Positions 51,115 to 59,812 of a stretch of 64,000 bases of DNA are shown here, one piece after another. The notes beneath the pieces are model-generated. The model ran no database searches, was not told the DNA's origin, and worked only from the letters and a program-made list of their open reading frames with translations. Origin of the DNA: DAIPXZ01 sp036782995. Lineage in GTDB: Bacteria > Bacillota > Clostridia > Saccharofermentanales > Saccharofermentanaceae. A program made the position numbers and the translations under genes. The first letter of the stretch is position 1; each line of letters starts with the position of its first letter. The stretch lies in contig DAIPXZ010000001.1 of NCBI GenBank assembly GCA_036782995.1, positions 62,001 through 126,000 of the forward strand. Direction: 5' to 3'.

Positions 51115-53157
51115 ATGATGAAAAAGAAAGACAATGCGAAGAAAATTGCGAAAGAAAAGACGCATCCGACAGCTGATGGTAATGTAATGCCAACCGATGC
51201 CGTGACTGCTACATCCGAGTCTTCCGCTTCTGTCACAAGTTCGTTGCCGGATGCAATCGATTCTGTGACCGCCACGGCGCCGGACAACGCACATGATTCT
51301 ACCGCTTCTTCAGATGATTTATCTGCCTTTGAGGACTTTACTTCGATTGACAATTTCGAAGAAATCACCACAACAGAGCCACTGTCTGCCGTCGAGCTGC
51401 AAACGGTTACGGAACTCGTAAATCCTACGGAAACGCCATCCGACGTTACACTTCCCTCCACCGATGCGATTACGTCCACTGCAGAGTTCGATATTGATAT
51501 CGATGTTGCTTCGGACGTAATGAATGAGGCTAATGTTAAACATATAAAGAGAAAGTCGAAGAAAAAGCACGACGCCATCGACGAAGAGGATACGACAGAA
51601 CCGGTCGAAGAGGTTTTCCCGCCGTTAGCGCCACAGCCAATGGAGCTTGCCTCTCACGATATCACTGATTTAGGAACCGAAGACCCGGACATCCTTTTCC
51701 GTGAGACAAGCACAAAGAAAGAAGATGCTTATCCGGCGGAAAAAGGGACAATGCTGAAGCTTCACCCACGTGCCGTATTCGTATTTCTGACAATTTTGGC
51801 CATTTTGGTGATTGGCTGGTCAGTATGGACAGTCGGACACTTGAATGAACGCCTAGCCTCTCCCCTTACCATCAAGGATGAGGTTATTTCCAATGATGAA
51901 TTCAGTTTCATGTACCATTACGTGCTTGTCGAGAATGGCGTTGATGTTTTTAAAGAAGGAACAGAAGATATGCTCAAGAGCCCCGGCGAAAACGGATTTG
52001 CGACGTATCGCGACTATTTCCTTGATATCACGGCAAAAGAGATGCAGGTGACAAGCATTCTTTATGATGATGCCATCGCGCATGGTTATTCGATTCAACC
52101 GAGTCAAAGAGAAAGAGCGCAAGCTTACCTTGATTGGCTGCAAACGAAGGCAGACGCCATCGGTGTTGATCTGGATACCTATATTCGCGGCACATACGGT
52201 GCGAATGTGACACAAAAGCTTATTGTCGAGGTGCTGGCAAAGCGGTATTTCACCGAAGATTATGCCGCGAATGAAAAGCTCACTGAATTGCAAGCCACGG
52301 ATGAGCAGGCAGAAGCCGCTTATCAGGAAGCTCAAAACCAATATGATTTAGTATCGTATCGAGTATTACGTATCGTTTTCGAGCAAAGAGATGAGAGCTT
52401 TATCGCGACGGCGCATTTGCATGCGCAGGAAATCATCGAAGGTATCGGGCACGATGAATCTAAATTCGAATCCGTCGCAGCGCAGTTTTTCTCTGGCGAA
52501 GCAAAGCAGACTCTTCTTGTACCGGATTCGACATTAATTTCGAACAGTCGTTATGCCGATATAGACGAGGAAGAATGGCGCGCGTGGGTTTTTGATCCGG
52601 CACGCACCCCCGGAGATTGCACGATTTTCAACGATGAAAACGGATTCCCGATTCTCTTTTGCTTCTCGTCACGGACGCGCCAGGAAGAACCTTTGCGCAA
52701 CGTTCGTTTCTTCTATATGCAAAAAGAAGACCTCGAAGCCGGTATACCAGGTGTTCCAACGAACGAACTACTACCTTTAGCACAGACGATTTACGACGGC
52801 ATTTCGGACGAGTCTTCGATGATTACGCTCGAAACGACATACGCCGACCAAATTATGGATGGCTCCATGCGCTCATCTCAAACGTCGGATACCTATCGCG
52901 GCAAGTTTGACACAACATATGATGATTGGATTTTTGACCCGGCACGCGTGAGCGGTGACAAGACAATGATTGAGGAAGAAAACCAAGTCGTCATTATTTA
53001 CTATTGCGGCGCCTCTTCTCATCCGGAATGGTTCGACCGCGTGAACAGCTTCATTCGCATGAATAACTACCAGGCATTTCTCTCCGAGAAGCAAGCGAGT
53101 TATCCATACGAATTCCATGAAAATGGATTGGAGTACATTGACGACGTGCCGTCATAA
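51115..53157 (+). CDS. PrsA/SurA-like membrane-anchored foldase with long acidic N-terminal tail
   Basis: This 680-residue protein has about 218 N-terminal residues that are Ser/Thr/Asp-rich and lack structure. One membrane segment follows (about 219-241), then an extracytoplasmic region of about 430 residues. That region starts with a SurA-like helical part (DEVISNDEFSFMYHYVL) and contains two related segments with EEWRAWVFDPARTPGD and DDWIFDPARVSGDKT, a pattern of degenerate parvulin-like PpiC domains. It lacks a lipobox. A role in folding exported proteins is inferred. It is followed by a histidine phosphatase gene. Confidence 0.72.
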   Translation: MMKKKDNAKKIAKEKTHPTADGNVMPTDAVTATSESSASVTSSLPDAIDSVTATAPDNAHDSTASSDDLSAFEDFTSIDNFEEITTTEPLSAVELQTVTELVNPTETPSDVTLPSTDAITSTAEFDIDIDVASDVMNEANVKHIKRKSKKKHDAIDEEDTTEPVEEVFPPLAPQPMELASHDITDLGTEDPDILFRETSTKKEDAYPAEKGTMLKLHPRAVFVFLTILAILVIGWSVWTVGHLNERLASPLTIKDEVISNDEFSFMYHYVLVENGVDVFKEGTEDMLKSPGENGFATYRDYFLDITAKEMQVTSILYDDAIAHGYSIQPSQRERAQAYLDWLQTKADAIGVDLDTYIRGTYGANVTQKLIVEVLAKRYFTEDYAANEKLTELQATDEQAEAAYQEAQNQYDLVSYRVLRIVFEQRDESFIATAHLHAQEIIEGIGHDESKFESVAAQFFSGEAKQTLLVPDSTLISNSRYADIDEEEWRAWVFDPARTPGDCTIFNDENGFPILFCFSSRTRQEEPLRNVRFFYMQKEDLEAGIPGVPTNELLPLAQTIYDGISDESSMITLETTYADQIMDGSMRSSQTSDTYRGKFDTTYDDWIFDPARVSGDKTMIEEENQVVIIYYCGASSHPEWFDRVNSFIRMNNYQAFLSEKQASYPYEFHENGLEYIDDVPS

Positions 53158-53214
53158 TGCAACAATAACTCATTCTTTCACTCATTCACCCAAAAAGGAG
53201 CTTATCTTTATTTT

Positions 53215-53820
53215 ATGGACCTCTATTTAACGCGCCACGGAGAAACGGTATGGAATACCGAATATCGTATGCAAGGTCGTGAGAATTCTCCGCTCACAGA
53301 AAAAGGTATTGAGGGAGCACGCACACTTTCTCGAGAATTAGTGAATATCCCGATTCAAAAATGCTTCGTGAGCCCAATGCCACGCGCGGTTCATACCGCC
53401 CATCTTCTTCTCGGCACGCGTGCGATTCCTTTTGAATTTTCCAATGAATTGGCAGAAATGAATCTCGGAGATTGGGAGGGCGTTACTTTTGAGAGCGCTT
53501 CGGCAAAAAATCCGGAAGCCTGTATTCATTTCCGCCAACACCCTGAAAGCTTCGTAGCTCGACCAGGTGGTGAAAGCTTTACCGAAGTTATTGCGCGCGC
53601 AGAAGCATTTTTGAAAAGCGTGGAGAGGATGGAAGATCGCGATGGTCCAATTATGGGCGTGACGCATTGCATTCTTTTACAAGCGATTACATTGATTTGC
53701 GATGGGCGCGATATTTCAACGCTTCGCACCGGGCAAAGAGTCGACCAGACGAAGCTCTTTCATTTACGATATGAAAATGGTAAATGGACAATATTGATGC
53801 GAAACGGAGAAGGTATCTAG
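53215..53820 (+). CDS. Histidine phosphatase (phosphoglycerate mutase-like) family protein
   Basis: This 201-residue enzyme forms a phosphohistidine intermediate. LTRHGET has the catalytic His8. SPLTEKG, FVSPMPRAVHTA, the Glu in LAEMNLGDWEG and GVTHC near 155 complete the site. Such proteins dephosphorylate phosphosugars, cobalamin or other small phosphates, and the exact substrate is unclear. The ribosome binding site AAGGAG lies 14 bases before the ATG, unusually far, and no in-frame alternative start is closer. It is followed by a strong terminator and closes the plus-strand run that begins with nrdD or the lipid kinase. Confidence 0.88.
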   Translation: MDLYLTRHGETVWNTEYRMQGRENSPLTEKGIEGARTLSRELVNIPIQKCFVSPMPRAVHTAHLLLGTRAIPFEFSNELAEMNLGDWEGVTFESASAKNPEACIHFRQHPESFVARPGGESFTEVIARAEAFLKSVERMEDRDGPIMGVTHCILLQAITLICDGRDISTLRTGQRVDQTKLFHLRYENGKWTILMRNGEGI

Positions 53821-53831
53821 ATTGACAAACC

Positions 53832-53853
53832 AGGCGGTGATACCGCCTTTTTT
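53832..53853 (+). terminator. Terminator of the histidine phosphatase gene
   Basis: AGGCGGT pairs with ACCGCCT across GAT, followed by TTTTTT. It begins 12 bases past the stop. Confidence 0.9.
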
Positions 53854-53905
53854 CTTTCTAAAGAGACTCTTTTGATTAATCATTGCCCTACGGCTAGTAA
53901 AGAAA

Positions 53906-53937
53906 AATCTTGCCAGCGCTACAGCGTTGGCAAGATT
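53906..53937 (-). terminator. Terminator of the htrA and small-peptide unit
   Basis: AATCTTGCCAGCGCT pairs with AGCGTTGGCAAGATT (one G/T mismatch, two-base loop). On the minus strand it is followed by TTTTTCTTT. It lies 47 bases beyond the small gene's stop. Confidence 0.85.
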
Positions 53938-53983
53938 GAAATATCTGTTATTCGGTATTCTTCGTTCCTATACGAAGGATAAA

Positions 53984-54094
53984 TCAGAGACCGGCATAAA
54001 TTGCAAATGCAATCATAGTAATGATGGATGAAAGCATCATAATGGATAATACGATAGCTACGACTCGAATCCATGCCGGACGGTTACTTTTCAT
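53984..54094 (-). CDS. 36-residue single-pass membrane peptide coupled to htrA
   Basis: An ATG at 54094 shares one base with the htrA stop (TAATG) and has GGAG 8 bases upstream within htrA. It opens a 36-codon frame starting MKSNRPAWIRVVAIV and ending AIYAGL before TGA. The peptide has a basic start and one hydrophobic segment of about 22 residues (11-33). Coupling, ribosome binding site and the terminator that follows argue it is real. In size and topology it resembles Prli42-like or DUF4044-like small membrane proteins of Firmicutes, but I cannot confirm kinship. A regulator or partner of HtrA is one possibility. Confidence 0.72.
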   Translation of the reverse strand: MKSNRPAWIRVVAIVLSIMMLSSIITMIAFAIYAGL

Positions 54095-55371
54095 TACTCT
54101 TCTCCAATCGTTAAGGTCACGGTTAGTGTACTCCCATCACGGAAAATTGTAAACTCTAATTCGTCGCCAACTTCGTGTTGATCGCGAATGGTTTGTAATT
54201 GTGTATTCGCCGTAATGGGTTCACCATCGATTTCCGTGATGATATCACCGACCAAAAGACCCGCTTCCTCTGCTGGTCCATCTGGATATAGACCTTGGAT
54301 ATATGCACCAGTCGGCCAATTAAACTGTTCTGCAGTGGCTTCGTCAATGGTCATGGTTGTAACACCAAGGAATGTGCGGCCGTGCACTTCGCCATCGTTA
54401 ATGAGATCGGTAATGATGCTCTTGATATCATTAATCGGAATCGCAAATCCCAATCCGTCCGAAGAATCAACTTTCGCATTCGTCACGCCGATTACTTCTC
54501 CGTAGGAATTAACAAGTGGTCCACCAGAGTTGCCGCTATTGATGGAGGCATCGGTCTGAATCATGTTGCGTGTTATGTTATCCACAGTAAGCGAACGGTT
54601 CGTTGCGCTTATGACTCCTGCTGTGACCGTGCCGGCCAATGTGCCCATCGGGTTACCGATTGCAACTGCCAGCTCACCGACTTCCAATGTATCGGAATCT
54701 CCAAGAACACATATTGGTAAATCCGTTCTGTCGATATGTAAAACGGCAATGTCCGATCGAGAATCTGTGCCCACGATGGTGGCCTCAATAGGCTCGGTAT
54801 CACCAGGGACTAATACGGTAACTGCTGTCGCACCAGCAACCACGTGGTTGTTGGTTACAATGTATCCGTCTGTCGATACGATGAATCCAGAACCAGATGA
54901 TTGATATTGTTGCGGGCCCCATGCGGTCTCTTCTGTTATTTCAGCATAGATAGAAACCGTTGCCGGACCGACCTTATCGGCGATTTCCGGAACACTTAAT
55001 GCTTTCTTGTCGCCCTGGTCACCTAATGTTGCTGCTTCGACAACAGAAAAATATTTGTCGGTTGCTAATGTCTCATCGCCCTCCGGCAATGCTGCATCAT
55101 TTGATGTCGTTTCGGTTACCAATTCTCCCTCATCATTAACGATGATATCTGCCGTTTCCATTCTTTCAGCAATCAGGCTCCACGTGTCTCGAATGCTGTC
55201 AGTCAGCAGCCAAACAACACCGGCCGAAAGAACAGAAAACACAAGAAAACTTGCTATGCTAATTAGAACGATAGGCCACACCTTCGTTTTTTTCGGAGGC
55301 TTTGGGTATGGGCTACCGGTACTGCCGTTCATGCTCGGGTAATAATCGGATTGAAAAGGTGTTTTTTCCAT
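54094..55371 (-). CDS. htrA: HtrA/DegP-like S1C serine protease with PDZ domain
   Basis: This 425-residue membrane-anchored protease degrades or processes damaged exported proteins. A cytoplasmic Pro/Lys tail precedes one membrane segment (about 32-56). A linker of about 75 residues follows, then the trypsin-like domain with the triad His176 (TNNHVVAG), Asp207 (RSDIAVLHID) and Ser282 (NSGNSGGPL). A single PDZ domain lies at the C-terminus (GAYIQGLYPDGPAEEAGL). The layout matches Firmicutes HtrA. A 36-residue membrane peptide follows with a TAATG overlap. Upstream, TATAAC with an extended -10 TG may be its promoter. Confidence 0.95.
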   Translation of the reverse strand: MEKTPFQSDYYPSMNGSTGSPYPKPPKKTKVWPIVLISIASFLVFSVLSAGVVWLLTDSIRDTWSLIAERMETADIIVNDEGELVTETTSNDAALPEGDETLATDKYFSVVEAATLGDQGDKKALSVPEIADKVGPATVSIYAEITEETAWGPQQYQSSGSGFIVSTDGYIVTNNHVVAGATAVTVLVPGDTEPIEATIVGTDSRSDIAVLHIDRTDLPICVLGDSDTLEVGELAVAIGNPMGTLAGTVTAGVISATNRSLTVDNITRNMIQTDASINSGNSGGPLVNSYGEVIGVTNAKVDSSDGLGFAIPINDIKSIITDLINDGEVHGRTFLGVTTMTIDEATAEQFNWPTGAYIQGLYPDGPAEEAGLLVGDIITEIDGEPITANTQLQTIRDQHEVGDELEFTIFRDGSTLTVTLTIGEE

Positions 55372-55571
55372 GATACGATTCCTCTTTTCTATCTGTCTGG
55401 TTTCTGTTCTGATGGTTTTGTTTTATTCTCTGTGTTTGTTATATCATGCCTGATAAAAAAGGAGCACGCGATTTTGGGGTATTTCTGCGTTAAAATGTCG
55501 GCTAATTTCCGCTTTTGTGGATGATTCTGTCAAACAGTTGGGAAATTCAGCATTTTGAGTAATGTATACAT

Positions 55572-56213
55572 TCAGGAAACATCGTCGCGGCGCGACGCGC
55601 TTTTTCCCAAGAAGGTGATGGTCGCACGTCCGGCGGTTTGATCCATGACGGTTTTTTCAAGTGAAGGGATTTCTTCTGCTTCACATCCGATATGTAATGT
55701 CGGCCGCGTAAGATATGTCGTCTCCCCTATACAGAAATCCGCTTTTTTTAAAGCATATAGCAATCGGTCCGCATCGCCATACTCGACTTCTATGGCATAC
55801 TGACAAAGGATTGTCATCTGACAAGGCTTTGCTGCCGTAATGCCTAACTCTGCTGCTTTCGAATAGGCACGTGAGAGTCCGCCTGTGCCGAGCAACACAC
55901 CTCCAAAATAGCGTGTAACTACAACGATTACATCATCGAGGTTTTGCTTTTCGATGAGGTCGAGGACAGGCATACCACCAGTGCCCGCAGGCTCACCGTC
56001 ATCGGAGTATTTCTTCATGATTGTCTCGCCTCCGACTTTCCAAGCGTAAACATGGTGTCGGGCATCGGGGTATTTCGACTTCGCCGCACGCAAAAAATCC
56101 ATCGCTTGCTCCGGTGTCTCTATGGGGGAGACATTTGCAATAAAGATGGATTTCTTTACCTCGTATCGTTCTTCAGCGGGTTCTGTTACTGTGCGCCATG
56201 AAAGTCGAGCCAA
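55572..56213 (-). CDS. yigZ: YigZ/IMPACT-family protein
   Basis: The 213-residue product has the family signature in order: KKSIFIANVSPI, ARHHVYAWKVG, KYSDDGEPAGTGGMPVL and VTRYFGGVLLGTGGLSRAYS. It also carries the usual C-terminal ferredoxin-like domain (DUF1949). Members bind nucleic acid or influence translation, but the bacterial role is not settled. It starts with TTG at 56213, immediately after the stop of the Nudix gene, and AAGGAG lies 9 bases upstream inside that gene. The two are clearly cotranscribed. Confidence 0.93.
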   Translation of the reverse strand: MARLSWRTVTEPAEERYEVKKSIFIANVSPIETPEQAMDFLRAAKSKYPDARHHVYAWKVGGETIMKKYSDDGEPAGTGGMPVLDLIEKQNLDDVIVVVTRYFGGVLLGTGGLSRAYSKAAELGITAAKPCQMTILCQYAIEVEYGDADRLLYALKKADFCIGETTYLTRPTLHIGCEAEEIPSLEKTVMDQTAGRATITFLGKSASRRDDVS

Positions 56214-56627
56214 TTACACGAGCTCCTTATAACGTTGGTAGGACATCATTAAAAGTGACTTATCCTGACTATATGTGACCATGTTGAGAGCATCCTCTAC
56301 GGGATAGAATGCACCTTCGGAGAAATTCTGCGATGCATTCGGAATGACTACGTTCGCATTTGCACGCATGATATACCATACAATCTTGTTGCATACTGGC
56401 TTTTGTCTCGTAATGGAATAGAATTCGTAATTTGTTCGTCCTGCGGCTGATAGAATCTTCGCTTCCACGCCAGCTTCAAATTGAACTCGCAACAATGCGA
56501 CATCTTCGGGCTTCTCATCCGAACGAATCACGCCCTTCGGAAAACACCATTCTGCCTTTTCATTTCTAAGGAGTAGAACGGAATCGCCATAAAAAACGAT
56601 ACCTCCGGAACAGTTACGTACGAGCAT
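56214..56627 (-). CDS. Nudix-fold protein with degenerate Nudix box
   Basis: This 137-residue protein has the Nudix fold signs: NCSGGIVFYGDSVLLL, WCFPKGVI (the WxFPKG lead-in) and a box-like segment after Glu. The canonical REUxEExGU reads LRVQFEAGV, so the Arg and two of the three metal-binding Glu are missing, with only the last Glu and Gly kept. It is therefore likely to bind but not hydrolyse a nucleotide, or to use other residues. It is directly followed by yigZ. A sequence error is unlikely, as the frame is intact. Confidence 0.8.
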   Translation of the reverse strand: MLVRNCSGGIVFYGDSVLLLRNEKAEWCFPKGVIRSDEKPEDVALLRVQFEAGVEAKILSAAGRTNYEFYSITRQKPVCNKIVWYIMRANANVVIPNASQNFSEGAFYPVEDALNMVTYSQDKSLLMMSYQRYKELV

Positions 56628-56759
56628 GCGGCCCCCTTTTGATATGACGCACGTGAAAACGGCATCAAGTCAGTTTTGATTTTTGTTTATTGTACCATTT
56701 CCAATATACGTTTCGCAATTCGATTCGACCTTTTCTGTGGAAAAGAAAAACGATTTTCA

Positions 56760-56788
56760 TTGCACGGCATACATCCATCCGTTATAAT
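56760..56788 (+). promoter_or_regulatory. Promoter of the DUF4015 gene
   Basis: TTGCAC and TATAAT are separated by 17 bases, about 44 bases before the ATG at 56832. Confidence 0.7.
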
Positions 56789-56831
56789 AAAAACGCCCTA
56801 ACATAAGGATAGGTAATAATAGGTAAATAAT

Positions 56832-58199
56832 ATGCATAATAACCCAATGAATGCGAATCAAAAGAGATCACTTATACGGACATTAAAGAAGGCCATCTTG
56901 GTTTTTTTCTTTGTTGCGCTGATATTAGTCGTTGTTGATGTGGTTTTATTAGTGCGAGCATTAGTCTTGCAAAATTCCGATACAAAGGCGACAGAGTCAT
57001 CTGTTGTCACATCACTCCCTTCTGGTGGAGATGCAAGCGATTCCGGAATTACCCCTTCGGATTCGTCCAATTCCACAGAACCGACGCCAACAGCTTCTGC
57101 AATCAACATTACAGAGCTTTTGCCTGCAAACGCACTTTCCGAAGCTTATTGGGGACCGCTTCCCGAGGTCACATCAACACAGGTTCTTGACCATCAGGAG
57201 GTTCGTGCGATATATATCGGTGCGGCGGCCAACCTTAACACGAATATTGCACTTGCGCAAAGCTCCGAGATTAATGCTTTCGTAGTCGACCTTAAAGAAT
57301 CAAACGGTGTCATCTTTAATAGTACAAACGAGCTTGCCACTTCCATTGGCGATGTCCGTGGTGCATACAATCTCGAAACAGTCGTGAACACCTGTCACGA
57401 AAATGACATCCGAGTCATTGGTCGTATTGTTTGCTTTAAGGATCCAACACTAGCTGAGCAACGTCCAGACCTAAGCATCCAGGACGCAAATGGGCAATCA
57501 TTAAAATTCAAGAACGAGGGTAGTATTGCTTTTGCAAATCCATATAATTCCGCAACATGGGATTACTACATTTCTTTGGCAGAAGAAGCCATTGCCATGG
57601 GTGTGGACGAGATTCAATTCGACTACGTTCGTTTCCCAACTGGCGGCACAACCTCTGGCGAGAGTCCGTATTTCGGCGAAGAAGGCACTACGCCTTCCCG
57701 TGCCGATGCCATTAATCGTTTCTTGCAAACTGCTCGCCGACGCATTCAAGACACTTACGGTGTTCCCGTTACTGCAGATGTGTTCGGTATCATACTATCG
57801 AGCGCGACCGATGGTGCGAATCTCGGCCAAGACTGGGCGACAATCGGATTGACCGGTGTGGACGCGCTTTGCCCGATGATTTATCCTTCGCATTATGCAC
57901 TGGGAACGAATTTGAATGGTAAGACCTTTGATAAACCAGATCTCTATCCATATGACGTCTTATATAACGCTTTGGTTCTCGGCTCTTCGGCTGCCTCACA
58001 AGCTGGATACTCGACCGTTCGCCCATATTTACAGGCGTTTACAGCCAGCTATATCGGAGAGGGAAACTATAAGTCTTATTCTTACTCCGATATTAATGAT
58101 CAAATTCGCGCATTGCAAGATGCCGGGTATAGCGAGTGGATTTTGTGGAATCCGTCTGCCGCCTACCCGTCAGGCACCTATGCCGGAAATGCTGGATAG
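56832..58199 (+). CDS. Putative glycoside hydrolase, DUF4015 family
   Basis: This 455-residue protein has a basic start and an N-terminal anchor (about 18-40), followed by a Ser/Thr/Pro linker (45-95). The rest is a TIM-barrel-like domain with VRAIYIG, FVVDLKESNGVIFN, DIRVIGRIVCFKD, GVDEIQFDYVRFPT and ALCPMIYPSHYA, typical of DUF4015. The conserved Asp in FDYVRFP is the expected active-site residue, though no activity is proven for the family. It is likely extracytoplasmic and may act on wall or capsule polysaccharide. The ribosome binding site is weak (AGGTAAATAAT). A promoter and terminators flank it. Confidence 0.85.
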   Translation: MHNNPMNANQKRSLIRTLKKAILVFFFVALILVVVDVVLLVRALVLQNSDTKATESSVVTSLPSGGDASDSGITPSDSSNSTEPTPTASAINITELLPANALSEAYWGPLPEVTSTQVLDHQEVRAIYIGAAANLNTNIALAQSSEINAFVVDLKESNGVIFNSTNELATSIGDVRGAYNLETVVNTCHENDIRVIGRIVCFKDPTLAEQRPDLSIQDANGQSLKFKNEGSIAFANPYNSATWDYYISLAEEAIAMGVDEIQFDYVRFPTGGTTSGESPYFGEEGTTPSRADAINRFLQTARRRIQDTYGVPVTADVFGIILSSATDGANLGQDWATIGLTGVDALCPMIYPSHYALGTNLNGKTFDKPDLYPYDVLYNALVLGSSAASQAGYSTVRPYLQAFTASYIGEGNYKSYSYSDINDQIRALQDAGYSEWILWNPSAAYPSGTYAGNAG

Positions 58200-58242
58200 T
58201 ACACGTACGAGCTTGGCCTCGCGTTGAAATTAGTTTTCATTC

Positions 58243-58275
58243 AAGCTGCTTTTCGTCTACGAAGAGCAGCTTTTT
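58243..58275 (+). terminator. Terminator of the DUF4015 gene
   Basis: AAGCTGCT pairs with AGCAGCTT, with an inner TCGT/ACGA stem, and is followed by TTTTTG. Confidence 0.85.
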
Positions 58276-58338
58276 GATGCGCTCGAGAATTGTAGCTAAT
58301 CATCTTCTTTCTGCTCTAGCAGAGAAAGATATTTTTTT

Positions 58339-58369
58339 CAACCGAAATGAAAATCATTTCGGTTGTTTT
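58339..58369 (+). terminator. Second hairpin before rnf
   Basis: CAACCGAAATGA pairs perfectly with TCATTTCGGTTG across AAA and is followed by TTTTC. It may be a backup terminator or an attenuator. It lies just upstream of the rnf promoter. Confidence 0.65.
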
Positions 58370-58379
58370 CGCTTCCTTG

Positions 58380-58388
58380 TGATATGAT
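58380..58388 (+). promoter_or_regulatory. Candidate rnf promoter, extended -10
   Basis: TG-A-TATGAT is an extended -10 element about 36 bases before the rnfC ATG. No good -35 box is placed at 17 bases, so the call is tentative. Confidence 0.4.
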
Positions 58389-58423
58389 GGAATAGAAAAT
58401 AATTATTCGGAGACGTGAGGGAT

Positions 58424-59809
58424 ATGCGTTCTTTACATGCATTTACAGGCGGTGTTCATCCGATAGGCAATAAAAACACTGATGTCCTACCTTCCATTCA
58501 TCTGCACGGCTTTAAAGAGGTCGAATTGCTGTTAAAGCAACATATCGGGCCTCCTTGCACATGTGTCGTGAAGCCTGGAGATAAGGTCTACGTCGGAACG
58601 ATGATCGGACGAGCCGAACATCCGATGGCAGTACCGATTCATTCGTCTGTTTCTGGTACGGTGAAAGAGATTCACTACGTAATATCTGCCAATGGCACGC
58701 CCGTTGAATCAGTTCGCATCGAATCTGATTTACGGGAGCAAGTCGATCCGGCTTGCTGTCCCCCGTTGCTCGAAAACAAAGATGATTTTCTGAAAATGAT
58801 ACGCGACTCCGGTCTCGTCGGTTTAGGCGGTGCCGCATTTCCCACCCATATCAAGCTGAATCCACCAGCGGACAAACCACCGAAGGTGCTTATCGTCAAT
58901 GCAGCAGAGTGCGAGCCATATATCACTGCTGATTATCGCCAAATTTGCGAACACCCCGATGACATCGTTGATGGAATTCTCGCGGTCATGAAATATCTTT
59001 CCATTCCGAAAACCATCGTTGGCGTTGAAGATAACAAACCGTTGGTGACGCGTATTTTTACACACGAATTGAAAAAGCATTTCTTTAAGACGGGTACACC
59101 AGCAGATATCGAGGTCAAAACGCTCAAATCTATTTACCCTCAGGGTGCCGAAAAAATGTTGATTTATACGTTAATCGGAAAGAAAGTTCCGCCGGGCAAG
59201 TTACCACTCGATGTCGGTGTCGTCGTCATGAATGTAAGTACGCTTCGCTTTATCGGCCTATATCTAAAAGAAGGCGTGCCTTTGACTCGAAAACGCGTGA
59301 CGCTCGACGGTAGTGCTTTGAACACGCCGGGAAACTTTATTATCCCAATCGGGGCAAAAATCAACGATATTATCGAAGCTGCAGGCGGTACTTCTGAAGA
59401 ACCGAAGAAGATTATCATGGGGGGCGCCATGATGGGAGTCGCTGTAGATCGCGATGATATCGGTATCGTAAAACCGAATAACGCCATTTTAGTTTTTGGA
59501 AGCAAAGAAACTACTTTGCCGCCGGAATCGGCCTGTATCCGTTGTGGCCGTTGCGTGGCCTCATGCCCAATGCACCTGATGCCGACGGGCATTGATCAAT
59601 CGACACGCAGAAGAGATGTCGAGGGGCTGATAAAATATCACGTGATGGACTGTATAGAGTGTGGTTGTTGCACATATGCCTGCCCTGCCAAGCGGTACTT
59701 AACGCAAAGCATCAAGGACGGTAAATCATTGGTCCGTAAAGAAAACGAACGTATCGCAACCGAAAAGAAGCTTCTTGCCGAAAAAAAGACTGAAGAGGAG
59801 GGAAAATAA
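58424..59809 (+). CDS. rnfC: Rnf electron transport complex subunit C
   Basis: RnfC is the peripheral NADH and FMN-binding subunit that faces the cytoplasm. The 461-residue product has a GGVHP start, the Rossmann-like nucleotide region with GLGGAAFPTHIKL and NAAECEPYITADYR, an SLBB domain, and two four-iron motifs, CIRCGRCVASCP and CIECGCCTYACP, near the C-terminus. An in-frame GTG three codons upstream is less suitable because GGAG lies further back. First gene of rnfCDGEAB, the usual order in Clostridia. The complex couples ferredoxin oxidation to NAD+ reduction and ion transport. Confidence 0.96.
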   Translation: MRSLHAFTGGVHPIGNKNTDVLPSIHLHGFKEVELLLKQHIGPPCTCVVKPGDKVYVGTMIGRAEHPMAVPIHSSVSGTVKEIHYVISANGTPVESVRIESDLREQVDPACCPPLLENKDDFLKMIRDSGLVGLGGAAFPTHIKLNPPADKPPKVLIVNAAECEPYITADYRQICEHPDDIVDGILAVMKYLSIPKTIVGVEDNKPLVTRIFTHELKKHFFKTGTPADIEVKTLKSIYPQGAEKMLIYTLIGKKVPPGKLPLDVGVVVMNVSTLRFIGLYLKEGVPLTRKRVTLDGSALNTPGNFIIPIGAKINDIIEAAGGTSEEPKKIIMGGAMMGVAVDRDDIGIVKPNNAILVFGSKETTLPPESACIRCGRCVASCPMHLMPTGIDQSTRRRDVEGLIKYHVMDCIECGCCTYACPAKRYLTQSIKDGKSLVRKENERIATEKKLLAEKKTEEEGK

Positions 59810-59812
59810 GCT

